A stretch of 42,691 nucleotides of DNA from Acetobacteraceae bacterium (GTDB lineage: Bacteria; Pseudomonadota; Alphaproteobacteria; Acetobacterales; Acetobacteraceae), in contig JAFAXA010000029.1 of assembly GCA_019241425.1 (NCBI GenBank), positions 1 through 42,691 of the forward strand. Reading direction: 5' to 3'. The translations under genes and the position numbers were made by a program. Each line of letters begins with the position of its first letter. The first letter of the stretch is position 1. Below the pieces are notes generated by a model, which did not search any database, was not told where the DNA came from, and was given only the letters and a program-made list of their open reading frames with translations. Below, in pieces: positions 35,253 through 42,691 of the stretch.

Positions 35253-36632
35253 TCAGCCGTTCCGGTCGCCGAAGCGGGCCATCAGATCGGAGATGTGGCC
35301 GATTTCCTCCAAGCCGATACCCTCGACGGAGGGGAACGGCCGGTTGCCGCGCGCCACCCGCCGGGGCAGGCAGGCATGGCCGAAACCGAGCTTCGCCGCC
35401 TCCTTAAGCCGGGCTTCGGCATGGGCGACCTGCCGGATTTCACCCGAAAGCCCGATCTCCCCGAAAAAGACCGTGTCCGCACGGGTCGGCGTGTCGAAGG
35501 CGGCGGAGGCGAGCGCCGCCGCCACCGCGAGGTCGACCGCCGGTTCGGCGAGGCGCAGCCCGCCCGCCACGTTGAGATAAACGTCCGATGCGGCGAGCCG
35601 GAGACCGCCGCGCGTTTCCAGCACCGCCAGCATCATCGCGAGCCGGCCGCCGTCCCAGCCGATGACGGCGCGGCGCGGGCTGCCGCCCGGGTTCGGGGCG
35701 AGCAGCGCCTGCACCTCGACCAGCACGGGTCGCGTGCCCTCGACGCCGGCGAACACCGCGCTGCCGGCGACATTGCCGCGCCGTTCGGCAAGAAACAGGG
35801 CGGAGGGGTTGGGCACCTCCGCGAGCCCGCCTTCCGTCATCTCGAACACGCCGATCTCGTCCGTCGCGCCGAAGCGGTTCTTGACGCCGCGCAGGATGCG
35901 GAACTGGTGGCCGCGATCGCCTTCGAAATACAGCACCGCGTCGACCATGTGCTCCAGCACGCGCGGCCCGGCGATCGCGCCCTCCTTGGTCACGTGCCCG
36001 ACCAGGGCCACCGCAAACCCCTTCGACTTGGCCAGCCGGATCAATTCGAAGCTGCACGCGCGCACTTGGCCGACCGTGCCGGGCGCGCTCTCGACGCTGT
36101 CCAGCCACATGGTCTGGATGGAGTCGATCACGACCAGCGCCGCGTCCGCTGCCGTCTCCAGACTCGCCGCGATGTCGCGGACGTTGATGGCGGCGGCGAG
36201 GCCGATCCCGGCATCCGCGAGGCCGAGCCGGCGCCCGCGCATCCGGATCTGCTCCACCGATTCCTCGCCGGTGATGTAGATTACCCGGCCGCCATCGCGC
36301 GCAACGGACGCCGCCGCCTGCAACAGCAGCGTGGACTTGCCGATCCCCGGATCACCGCCGACCAGGAGCGCCGAGGCAGGGACGAGGCCGCCGCCCAGTA
36401 CCCGGTCGAGTTCGGCGATGCCGGTCGGGCGGCGCGGTGGCGGCGGGGCCGAGCCGCCCAGGCCGACAAACGCGACCTTGCGAAGCGCGCTCTTACCGGA
36501 CGCCCCGGGCCGCGCTTCCAGCGGTTCCTCGACGACGGTGTTCCATTCGCCGCAGGCCTCGCATCTGCCGGCCCATTTGGCGGTGACCGCCCCGCAGGCC
36601 TGGCACACGAACCGCGCCGATGGCTTCGCCAT
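35253..36632 (-). CDS. radA: DNA repair protein RadA (Sms)
   Basis: This 459-residue RecA-like branch-migration protein opens with a C4 zinc finger (FVCQACGAVTAKWAGRCEAC). Walker A is GDPGIGKSTLLLQ, and the RadA-specific KNRFG motif appears in GVKNRFGATDEIGVFEM. A Lon-like domain follows, with LNVAGGLRLAEPAVDLAVAA and FFGEIGLSGEIRQV. All landmarks are intact. It starts 3 bases after the preceding hypothetical gene and is followed by cvpA after 75 bases. Confidence 0.96.
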   Translation of the reverse strand: MAKPSARFVCQACGAVTAKWAGRCEACGEWNTVVEEPLEARPGASGKSALRKVAFVGLGGSAPPPPRRPTGIAELDRVLGGGLVPASALLVGGDPGIGKSTLLLQAAASVARDGGRVIYITGEESVEQIRMRGRRLGLADAGIGLAAAINVRDIAASLETAADAALVVIDSIQTMWLDSVESAPGTVGQVRACSFELIRLAKSKGFAVALVGHVTKEGAIAGPRVLEHMVDAVLYFEGDRGHQFRILRGVKNRFGATDEIGVFEMTEGGLAEVPNPSALFLAERRGNVAGSAVFAGVEGTRPVLVEVQALLAPNPGGSPRRAVIGWDGGRLAMMLAVLETRGGLRLAASDVYLNVAGGLRLAEPAVDLAVAAALASAAFDTPTRADTVFFGEIGLSGEIRQVAHAEARLKEAAKLGFGHACLPRRVARGNRPFPSVEGIGLEEIGHISDLMARFGDRNG

Positions 36633-36635
36633 TCC

Positions 36636-37145
36636 TCAGCGGGGGCGTGCGGAGAGCATGGCCGGGCCGTCGCCGGTGCCGACGGTGAGCGACCATCCGC
36701 GCCGGCCGAAGGACGCCACGTAGTCGATCCAGCGGAGCGCGGGCGGCGCCGGATCCGCGTGCTCCCCCGTTTTCTGCATGACGAGGCCAAGCGTCTGCAT
36801 GTCGCGCGTGAACGCCGCCAGCAGCGCATCCGCCCCGGCGCGCTGCGAGATGACGGAGCACGATCCGTCCTCGCCCGCGATGAGCACGAACTTGCCGGCG
36901 GGCGACGTGGCGTCATAGGCCGTTCCCGGCTGTCCGTGCAGGAAGGCGGCCTGCCCGCCGGGCGACAGCGCGGGCAAATGATGGTCTGCGATCCATTGCC
37001 GGAGCCCGGACCGGTCGCCCGCGAACGGCACGCAGCTTTGCGCAAACAACCCGGCCGCTTCGTCCTCCACGCGCGCCGTATCCGCCTGCGCGTGGACGGT
37101 CGCCGCCACCAGGATGAGCACGGCGGCGAGGCGGCGGCCCTGCAC
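36636..37145 (-). CDS. Exported hypothetical protein between mlaF and radA
   Basis: This 169-residue protein has a signal peptide (MQGRRLAAVLILVAATVHAQ) cleaved near residue 21. The mature part contains AGLFAQSCVPFAGDRSGLRQ, FLHGQPGTAYDATSP and KFVLIAGEDGSCSVISQRAG, then helix DALLAAFTRDMQTLGLVMQK. It ends with GWSLTVGTGDGPAMLS strands. Two cysteines could form a disulfide. It may relate to small exported NMCC_0638-type proteins, but I cannot be sure. The GTG at 37145 begins 1 base after the mlaF stop. It occupies the place where the MCE-domain mlaD often follows mlaF. Confidence 0.7.
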   Translation of the reverse strand: MQGRRLAAVLILVAATVHAQADTARVEDEAAGLFAQSCVPFAGDRSGLRQWIADHHLPALSPGGQAAFLHGQPGTAYDATSPAGKFVLIAGEDGSCSVISQRAGADALLAAFTRDMQTLGLVMQKTGEHADPAPPALRWIDYVASFGRRGWSLTVGTGDGPAMLSARPR

Positions 37146-37146
37146 C

Positions 37147-37968
37147 TTAGCGCCGCAGCTCCATCTGGATCGGACCGTTGCGGCTGCCATGCGTGAACTG
37201 ATCGACCATCGGGTTGCCGCTGTTCATCAGCGCGCTCGCCGGGCCATCCCAGATGATGTGTCCCTTGTGCAGCATCGCGGCGCGGTCGCCGATCCGCCGG
37301 GCGCTGGCGATGTCGTGCGTGATCGCGACCGCCGTGCTGCCCAGGCGCTTGACGCAGTCGACGATCAGATCGTCGATCACCGCGCCCATGATCGGGTCGA
37401 GCCCGGTCGTCGGTTCGTCGAAAAACATGATGTCGGGTTGCGCGGCGATGGCGCGCGCCAGCGCGACCCGCTTCTGCATTCCCCCGGACAACTCGGCGGG
37501 GGACAGATCGCCGACGCTCGGGTCGAGCCCGACCTGCCGCAAGAAATCGTCGGCGGTGGCGCGCGCCCGCTTGCGATCGATCTTGTGCTGCGCCAACAGG
37601 CCGAAGCTCACGTTTTGCCAAACCGGCAGGCTGTCGAACAGCGCGCCGTTCTGAAACAGCATGCCGATGCGGGCGCGAACCGTTTCGCGCTCCCGCCGCC
37701 GCAGGTGCAAGACGTCGTGACCGTCGATGGCGATCGAACCCGCATCCGGCGTGATCAGGCCGAGGATGCATTTCAGCAGCACCGATTTGCCGCTGCCGGA
37801 GCCGCCGATCACCACCAGCGACGTGCCCGGCATCACATCGAGATCGATGCCGTCCAGAACGACCTTGTCGCCGAACCGCTTCTTCAGGCCGCGAATGCGG
37901 ATCTTCGGAACCGCTCCTGCCTCGGCGAGCCGTTCCTGCAACGCGGTGAGAGCTGGTTCAGCGCGCAA
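37147..37968 (-). CDS. mlaF: Phospholipid/ABC transporter ATP-binding protein MlaF
   Basis: This 273-residue ABC ATPase of the MCE/Mla class works with MlaE in retrograde or anterograde phospholipid transport across the envelope. Walker A is GGSGSGKSVLLKCILGL, the signature is LSGGMQKRVALARAIA and Walker B is IMFFDEPTTGLDPIMG. The signature form GGMQKR is characteristic of MlaF. It probably begins at TTG 37968, inside the last codons of mlaE (11-base overlap). Confidence 0.92.
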   Translation of the reverse strand: MRAEPALTALQERLAEAGAVPKIRIRGLKKRFGDKVVLDGIDLDVMPGTSLVVIGGSGSGKSVLLKCILGLITPDAGSIAIDGHDVLHLRRRERETVRARIGMLFQNGALFDSLPVWQNVSFGLLAQHKIDRKRARATADDFLRQVGLDPSVGDLSPAELSGGMQKRVALARAIAAQPDIMFFDEPTTGLDPIMGAVIDDLIVDCVKRLGSTAVAITHDIASARRIGDRAAMLHKGHIIWDGPASALMNSGNPMVDQFTHGSRNGPIQMELRR

Positions 37969-38743
37969 AGAACGCCTCGGTCAGCACGTAGTCGAAGCCG
38001 AGGATGAGGATGGAGGCCGCCACCACTGCGGCGGTTGTCGCGGCGCCTACGCCCTGCGCGCCGCCACGGCTGTTATAGCCCTGAAAGCACCCGAGCAGCG
38101 TGATGAGGAAGCCGAATACGGCCGCCTTAGCCAAGCCGGACACCACGTCCTGCGTTTGCACGAAATCGAGCGTGTTGCGCAAATAGGTCGCGCCGTTGAA
38201 GCCCAGCTTGAACGTGCCGATGATGTAGCCGCCCATCACGCCCAGAATGTCGGCGATCAGCACCAGCAGGGGCAGCGCGACGATCCCGGCCAGCAGCCGA
38301 GGGGCGACCAGGTATTTCATCGGGTTGGTGGAAAGCGTGGTCAGCGCGTCGATCTGGTCGGTGACGCGCATGGTGCCGATCTCGGCCGCCATCGCGGCGC
38401 CGACCCGGCCCGCGACCATTAGACCGGCCAGCACCGGCCCGAGTTCGCGTGTCACCGACAGCACGACGATGCTGGCGATCGCCCCTTCGGCCGAGAAGCG
38501 CGCAAACCCCGTATAGGACTGCAAGGCCAGCACCATGCCGGTGAACACGGCCGTCAACGCGACCACCGGCAGGCTGAAATAGCCGATCTCCACCAGCGAG
38601 CGCAGGAACATCCGGCCGTAGAATGGCGGCCGCAGCAGATGCGAAAGGCCCGACAGCGCGAACACAGCGAGCTGCCCGGCCACCCGGCACGCCAAACCCA
38701 CGCCGCGACCGATTGCGGCCAAAAAGTCGAGGATGGCTGTCAC
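37958..38743 (-). CDS. mlaE: Phospholipid ABC transporter permease MlaE
   Basis: This 261-residue permease has five or six helices and family motifs including FYGRMFLRSLVEIGYFSLPV, MVLALQSYTGFARF, TRELGPVLAGLMVAGRVGAA and EIGTMRVTDQIDALTTL. The EIGTM-x-V-T-E/D-Q-I-D-A-L block is the diagnostic MlaE element. It starts with GTG 38743, overlapping the alr stop as GTGA. It pairs with MlaF downstream. Confidence 0.93.
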   Translation of the reverse strand: MTAILDFLAAIGRGVGLACRVAGQLAVFALSGLSHLLRPPFYGRMFLRSLVEIGYFSLPVVALTAVFTGMVLALQSYTGFARFSAEGAIASIVVLSVTRELGPVLAGLMVAGRVGAAMAAEIGTMRVTDQIDALTTLSTNPMKYLVAPRLLAGIVALPLLVLIADILGVMGGYIIGTFKLGFNGATYLRNTLDFVQTQDVVSGLAKAAVFGFLITLLGCFQGYNSRGGAQGVGAATTAAVVAASILILGFDYVLTEAFFAR

Positions 38744-39825
38744 GTGCCGAGATACGTCCGGCCGAAGCGCTGCCCGAGCGAGGTCAGTATCTCATACCCG
38801 TTGGTTCCCGCCGCGTCGGCGACGGCATCCACGGACTGCCCAGGCCCGATCAGCTCGAGCCATGCGCCCGGCTCCGCGCCGGGACAGCCGGTGACGTCGA
38901 ATGTGGACAAATCCATGGACACACGCCCTACCAGCGGGACCGGCCTGCCGTCAAAGTGCGCGACCGCGCGCCCCGACAGGGAGCGCATCCAGCCATCGGC
39001 GTAGCCGATACTCGCGGTCGCAATGCGACTCGGGCATCCTGCCGTCCAGGTTGCATTGTATCCAACCGAATCGCCCGCAAGCAGATGCCGCACTTGCAGA
39101 ATGCGCGCGCGCAGGTGCAGGACGGGCCGCATCGGATTGGCGGCGCCCGGCGTCGGATTGACGCCGTAGAGCGCGGCGCCGGCGCGGGCCAGATCGCTGC
39201 CGTAATCCGGGCCGAGAAAGATGCCCGATGAATTGGCGAGGCTGCGCGGCGCCGGGGGCAGCGCCGCGCAGGCGCGCGCGAATATCCGTCGCTGACGCTC
39301 GTTGCCCGGGTCGGCGGGACACTCGGCACTCGAGAGATGCGTCATCACGTAGCGGAGAGCGAGGCCGTCGAGTAAGCCCGGATCGGCGGCGAGCGCGCCG
39401 ACGCCGTCGGCGTCCAAGCCGAGGCGGGACATGCCGGTGTCGACGTGCAGCACCGCCGGCAGCGATCGTCCGGCGTCGCGGCTTGCTTCCCGCCAGCGAG
39501 CAACCTCCCCCACACCGTTCAGCACCGGCGTCAAATCGGCGGCGATGTAGGCGGGCTCCGCACCCGGCTGGAGGCCGTTCAGCACGCCGATCATCGCGCC
39601 GGGAACGCTGCTCCGTATCGCGGTCGCTTCGCCGAGATGCGCGACGAAGAAATGGCGGCAGCCTTCGCGGAACAGCCGTGTGGCGATCGGCAATGCCCCG
39701 AGCCCATAGCCGTTCGCCTTGACCACCGCCGCCACCGGACCGGACGGGTGCTTGGCACTGAGCAGGCGCCAATTGGCCGTGATCGCATCGAGGTCGATCG
39801 TCAGCTCGGCGCCGGCCTCGCCCAC
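38740..39825 (-). CDS. alr: Alanine racemase
   Basis: This 361-residue PLP enzyme makes D-alanine for peptidoglycan. The PLP lysine is in AAVVKANGYGLGALP. VLHVDTGMSRLGLDADGV follows, and MTHLSSAE is conserved. The second catalytic residue (Tyr) is in DSVGYNATW, and VGRVSMDLSTFDVT forms part of the C-terminal beta domain. It starts 3 bases after the dnaB stop and is translationally coupled to mlaE by a GTGA overlap. Confidence 0.95.
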   Translation of the reverse strand: MGEAGAELTIDLDAITANWRLLSAKHPSGPVAAVVKANGYGLGALPIATRLFREGCRHFFVAHLGEATAIRSSVPGAMIGVLNGLQPGAEPAYIAADLTPVLNGVGEVARWREASRDAGRSLPAVLHVDTGMSRLGLDADGVGALAADPGLLDGLALRYVMTHLSSAECPADPGNERQRRIFARACAALPPAPRSLANSSGIFLGPDYGSDLARAGAALYGVNPTPGAANPMRPVLHLRARILQVRHLLAGDSVGYNATWTAGCPSRIATASIGYADGWMRSLSGRAVAHFDGRPVPLVGRVSMDLSTFDVTGCPGAEPGAWLELIGPGQSVDAVADAAGTNGYEILTSLGQRFGRTYLGT

Positions 39826-39828
39826 TCC

Positions 39829-41352
39829 CTATGCCTGGTGCCCGGCGTGATGCAGGTCGAGATCGGCGAAGCGGGTGAACTCCGCTTCGAAAAACAGCGG
39901 GATCATGCCCGTCGGCCCGTGCCGCTGCTTGGCGACGATCAGTTCGGCGCGGCTATGCACCGCCTCCATGTCTCGCTGCCACTTGTCGAGGCTGTCCTGA
40001 TATTTCTGCTCCGAATCGAACGCCATCTGCTTGGGCGCCCGCTGCGCCAGGTAATACTCGTCGCGATAGATGAACATCACCGCGTCGGCGTCCTGTTCGA
40101 TGGTGCCCGACTCGCGCAAATCCGCGAGCTGCGGCCGTTTATCCTCCCGGTTCTCGACCTGCCGCGAAAGCTGCGACAAAGCGAGGACCGGCACCGCCAA
40201 CTCCTTGGCGATCGCCTTCAGCCCTTGCGTGATCTGGCTGATTTCCAGCACCCGGTTCTCCGGGCGCGTTCCGGCCGACGGGCGCATCAATTGCAAATAG
40301 TCGACCACCACGAGGCTGAGCCCCTTGGTGCGCTTCAACCGGCGGCAGCGGGTGCGGAGCGCGGACAGCGTGATCGCCGGCGTGTCGTCGATGTGCAGCG
40401 GCAGGCCGGCGATGTCGCGGCTGACCTGCACGAAGCGATCGAAGTCGCGCTGGCCGATATCGCCGCGGCGGATGCGGTCGCCCGAAATGCGCGCTTCCTC
40501 CGACAACAGGCGGGTCGCCAACTGTTCGGCGCTCATTTCGAGCGAGAACACGGCGATGCCCGCCTTGGCGACGGCGTCCCGGTCCGCTTGGCGCGCGTCA
40601 TCGAGCAGCGCCCGCGCCGCCCCGAAGGCGATCTTGGTCGCGAGAGCGGTTTTGCCCATGCCGGGGCGGCCGGCCAGGATCAGCAGATCGGAGGGATGCA
40701 GGCCGCCCATCTTGCTGTCGAGATCGCGCAGCCCGGTCGACAGCCCCGAAACGTGGCCCGACCGGCGGAACGCCCGCTCGGCGCCCCCGATCGCGTCGGT
40801 CAGCGCCCGCTCGAAGGTGACGAAGCCGCCCGAGCTTCCGCCGTCCGTCGCAAGCTCGAACAACGCCTGTTCCGCCGTCTCGACCTGCTGCACGCCGTCG
40901 AGTTCCGGGTCGGCACCGAAGGCGTTGTTGACGACCGTTTCGCCGACGTCGATCAGCTGCCGCCGGAGCCACACATCGTGAATGGCGCGGCCATATTCCC
41001 CGGCATTGATGATGCCGACCATCGCCGTCAGAAGCTGGCCGAGATAGCCGGCGCCCCCCACCTCGTCGAGCAGGCCCGAATGCTCGAACTCGGGCTTGAG
41101 CGTGATCGCGTCCGCCAATTGCCCGGCCTCGATCTTGCGGGCGATCGCCTGGAAGACGCGGCCGTGAACGGGGTCGGCGAAATGCTCGGGAAGCAGGAAC
41201 TCGCTGACCCGCTCATAGGCCTTGTTGTTGGCGAGCAGCGCGCCCAGCAAGGCCTGCTCGGCGGGCAGGTTGGCCGGCGGCAGGCGCTGCGAAAGGCCGA
41301 GCAGGGGCGAGTCGATCGTGTTCACGGGCCCGGGACCATAGACGGTTCGCAA
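39829..41352 (-). CDS. dnaB: Replicative DNA helicase DnaB
   Basis: This 507-residue replicative helicase has an N-terminal DnaG-interaction domain beginning PPANLPAEQALLGALLAN. A RecA-like motor follows, with Walker A in LAGRPGMGKTALATKIA, the DnaB stretch VFSLEMSAEQLATRLLSEEA and Walker B in LSLVVVDYLQLM. LSQLSRQVENREDKRPQLAD with LRESGTIEQDADAVMFIYRD continues the core. TTG 41352 gives the longest form; GTG 41325 would remove nine residues and is equally plausible. It heads the nine-gene minus-strand run and is divergent from murJ. Confidence 0.95.
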   Translation of the reverse strand: MRTVYGPGPVNTIDSPLLGLSQRLPPANLPAEQALLGALLANNKAYERVSEFLLPEHFADPVHGRVFQAIARKIEAGQLADAITLKPEFEHSGLLDEVGGAGYLGQLLTAMVGIINAGEYGRAIHDVWLRRQLIDVGETVVNNAFGADPELDGVQQVETAEQALFELATDGGSSGGFVTFERALTDAIGGAERAFRRSGHVSGLSTGLRDLDSKMGGLHPSDLLILAGRPGMGKTALATKIAFGAARALLDDARQADRDAVAKAGIAVFSLEMSAEQLATRLLSEEARISGDRIRRGDIGQRDFDRFVQVSRDIAGLPLHIDDTPAITLSALRTRCRRLKRTKGLSLVVVDYLQLMRPSAGTRPENRVLEISQITQGLKAIAKELAVPVLALSQLSRQVENREDKRPQLADLRESGTIEQDADAVMFIYRDEYYLAQRAPKQMAFDSEQKYQDSLDKWQRDMEAVHSRAELIVAKQRHGPTGMIPLFFEAEFTRFADLDLHHAGHQA

Positions 41353-41375
41353 GCGGGCGGGCAGCCTTCGCCCCT

Positions 41376-41394
41376 TGTGGATTATTGTGGATCG
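41376..41394 (-). promoter_or_regulatory. Two DnaA-box-like sites upstream of dnaB
   Basis: On the minus strand two nonamers, TAATCCACA (41376-41384) and CGATCCACA (41386-41394), differ from the DnaA box TTATCCACA by one and two bases. They are spaced 10 bases apart, one helical turn, and lie 24-42 bases upstream of the dnaB TTG. Confidence 0.35.
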
Positions 41395-41636
41395 CGGGGG
41401 TTCTTCGCCGCATCACCGTGGCCGTATACGGGGGCTGCGATCTGCCTGGCTGTCACGCGCTGCCTCGGCGGCGGCTGCGATCGCGCAACGGAGTAAGGAA
41501 TGAGGCGCCGCTGATGCCGGAAAAAAGGTGCTGCTGAACGCGGGCGCACGTCCCGAACCGTCCCGCCCGCCGCCGGCCGCCGTTCCTTGACGCGACTCCC
41601 CGGAGCTTGGCTGACACACCCGAGTGGAGGACGCCC

Positions 41637-42691
41637 ATGCTGCGCGGTGTGCTGACGGTCGGCGGCTGGACGATGGCGAGCCGGCTGCTCGGCTTCGTGC
41701 GCGACATCCTGATTGCGGCGCTGGTCGGCACCGGGCCGGTCGCCGATGCGTTCTTCGTCGCCAACAAGCTGCCCAATCTGTTCCGCCGCCTGTTCGGGGA
41801 GGGCGCCTTCAACGCTGCCTTCGTGCCCGAATTTTCGGGCCTGCTCGCGGCCGAGGGTCCGGCGGCGGCGCGGCAATTCGCCGACGAAGCGATCAGCGTG
41901 CTCGCCTTCTGGCTGCTGCTGCTCACCGTGCTCGGCGAAATCTTCATGCCGGCGATCATGCTGGTGCTGGCGCCCGGCTTCTCCGGCATCCCGGAAAAAT
42001 TCGCGCTCGCCGTCCAGCTGACCCGGATCACATTCCCCTATATGCTGCTGATCTGCCTGGCGGCGGTGCTGTCCGGCGTGTTGAACGGCATGAACCGCTT
42101 CGCCGCCGCCGCCGCCGCGCCGCTGCTCTACAACGCGATCTCGATCGCGGCGATGATCGGCCTCGCGCCCTACGTCCCGACCATCGGGCACGCGCTCGCG
42201 ATCGGCGTCTCCGTGTCGGGCGTGGTGCAGCTCTGGCTGCTCGTGGAGGCGGTGCGACGGGCCGGCATGACGGTTCGTCTGCCCCGGCCTCGCCTCACGC
42301 CGCAGATGCGGCTCCTGATGCGGCGCATGACGCCCGGCCTGCTCGGCGCGGGCGCGACCCAGCTCAATCAGGCGGTCGACATCATCATTGGGAGCCTGCT
42401 GCCGCCCGGCACCGTGTCGCTGCTCTACTACGCCGAGCGCGTCTACCAGCTCCCCCTGGGCACGATCGGGGTGGCGGTCGGCACCGCGTTGCTGCCGGTG
42501 CTGTCGCGCCAGGTGCGCGGCGGCGAGGCCCAGCTCGCGGTCGGCACCCTCAACCGGGCGATTGAGTTCGCGCTGTTCCTGACGCTGCCGGCGACGCTCG
42601 CGCTCGCCGTCGCCTCCTACCCGATCATGCTCGTGCTGTTCGGCCGCGGGGCGTTCGACGCCCATAGCGCGCATCTGAGCGCGCAATCGCT
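41637..42691 (+). CDS. murJ: Lipid II flippase MurJ (MviN), 3' end cut by window edge
   Basis: The visible 351 residues show the MOP-superfamily flippase. The opening is VLTVGGWTMASRLLGFVRDI, followed by ADAFFVANKLPNLFRRLFGE and GAFNAAFVPEF. Later come RITFPYMLLICLAAVLSGVL and LPLGTIGVAVGTALLPVLSR. These arginines and the RLFGEGAF element are diagnostic. MurJ moves undecaprenyl-linked peptidoglycan precursor across the inner membrane. ATG 41637 has GGAGG (41626-41630) 6 bases upstream. The stop lies beyond base 42691. Confidence 0.95.
   Translation, partial: MLRGVLTVGGWTMASRLLGFVRDILIAALVGTGPVADAFFVANKLPNLFRRLFGEGAFNAAFVPEFSGLLAAEGPAAARQFADEAISVLAFWLLLLTVLGEIFMPAIMLVLAPGFSGIPEKFALAVQLTRITFPYMLLICLAAVLSGVLNGMNRFAAAAAAPLLYNAISIAAMIGLAPYVPTIGHALAIGVSVSGVVQLWLLVEAVRRAGMTVRLPRPRLTPQMRLLMRRMTPGLLGAGATQLNQAVDIIIGSLLPPGTVSLLYYAERVYQLPLGTIGVAVGTALLPVLSRQVRGGEAQLAVGTLNRAIEFALFLTLPATLALAVASYPIMLVLFGRGAFDAHSAHLSAQS

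Noticed and set aside
35199-37196. 665-codon plus-strand frame
   Set aside because: It is antisense to radA and the exported hypothetical gene, with no motif of its own.
39445-41496. 683-codon plus-strand frame
   Set aside because: It is antisense to alr and dnaB, both of which show intact catalytic motifs.

Overview
This is a GC-rich, densely packed chromosomal segment from an alphaproteobacterium. The best guess is Rhodospirillales, probably Acetobacteraceae. That placement is inferred from gene order (ftsE-ftsX-ydcF; glyQ-glyS-ppdK; dnaB-alr-mlaEF-radA-cvpA-purF), protein family content and base composition; no rRNA marker is present to confirm it. I found no tRNA, rRNA, CRISPR array or insertion sequence.

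Layout. 1-2122 (minus): the divisome ABC pair ftsE-ftsX followed by a truncated ydcF-like gene. 2252-3990 (plus): a zinc-ribbon membrane protein and a Ca2+/H+ antiporter. 4087-5165 (minus): a hypothetical protein and a secreted surface-antigen-like protein. 5166-7078: an accessory patch of visibly lower GC, with a decayed coding relic, an orphan GH25/DUF1906-like protein and a small hypothetical beta-rich protein. 7137-12760 (minus): glyQ-glyS-ppdK. 12915-14274 (plus): a CoA-binding protein and a DUF2076 protein. 14314-17217 (minus): an AI-2E/PerM-type permease with a long soluble tail, and a YgfZ-type Fe-S maturation protein. 17327-20115 (plus): a GT4 glycosyltransferase and an AsnB-type amidotransferase. 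20143-22339 (minus): a GNAT acetyltransferase, a GFA-domain protein and lrgB-lrgA. 22694-23851 (plus): a LuxR-type regulator divergent from lrgA. 23878-25346 (minus): an HtrA-like PDZ protein that has lost all three catalytic residues, translationally coupled to a LuxR-type regulator with a degenerate receiver. 25452-26759 (minus): an intracellular PHB depolymerase. 27071-32414 (plus): a Pho-box-preceded pstSCAB-phoU-phoB operon. 32387-41352 (minus): an almost gap-free nine-gene housekeeping run (dnaB, alr, mlaE, mlaF, hypothetical, radA, cvpA, purF, SDR). 41637-end (plus): murJ, cut by the window edge.

How they work together. Most genes are core functions: division (ftsEX), envelope biogenesis (alr, murJ, mlaEF), replication and repair (dnaB, radA), purine synthesis (purF), glycyl-tRNA synthesis and central carbon metabolism (ppdK). 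The phosphate operon is a self-contained regulon with a recognisable three-repeat Pho box, but the sensor kinase phoR is not beside it. PHB mobilisation lies divergent to phosphate uptake, and the shared 422-bp intergenic region carries two similar 13-bp perfect palindromes.

The most unusual item is the pseudo-protease/degenerate-regulator pair at 23878-25346. The next are the relic-bearing accessory patch at 5166-7078 and the MlaEF pair without a neighbouring MCE-domain (MlaD) gene.
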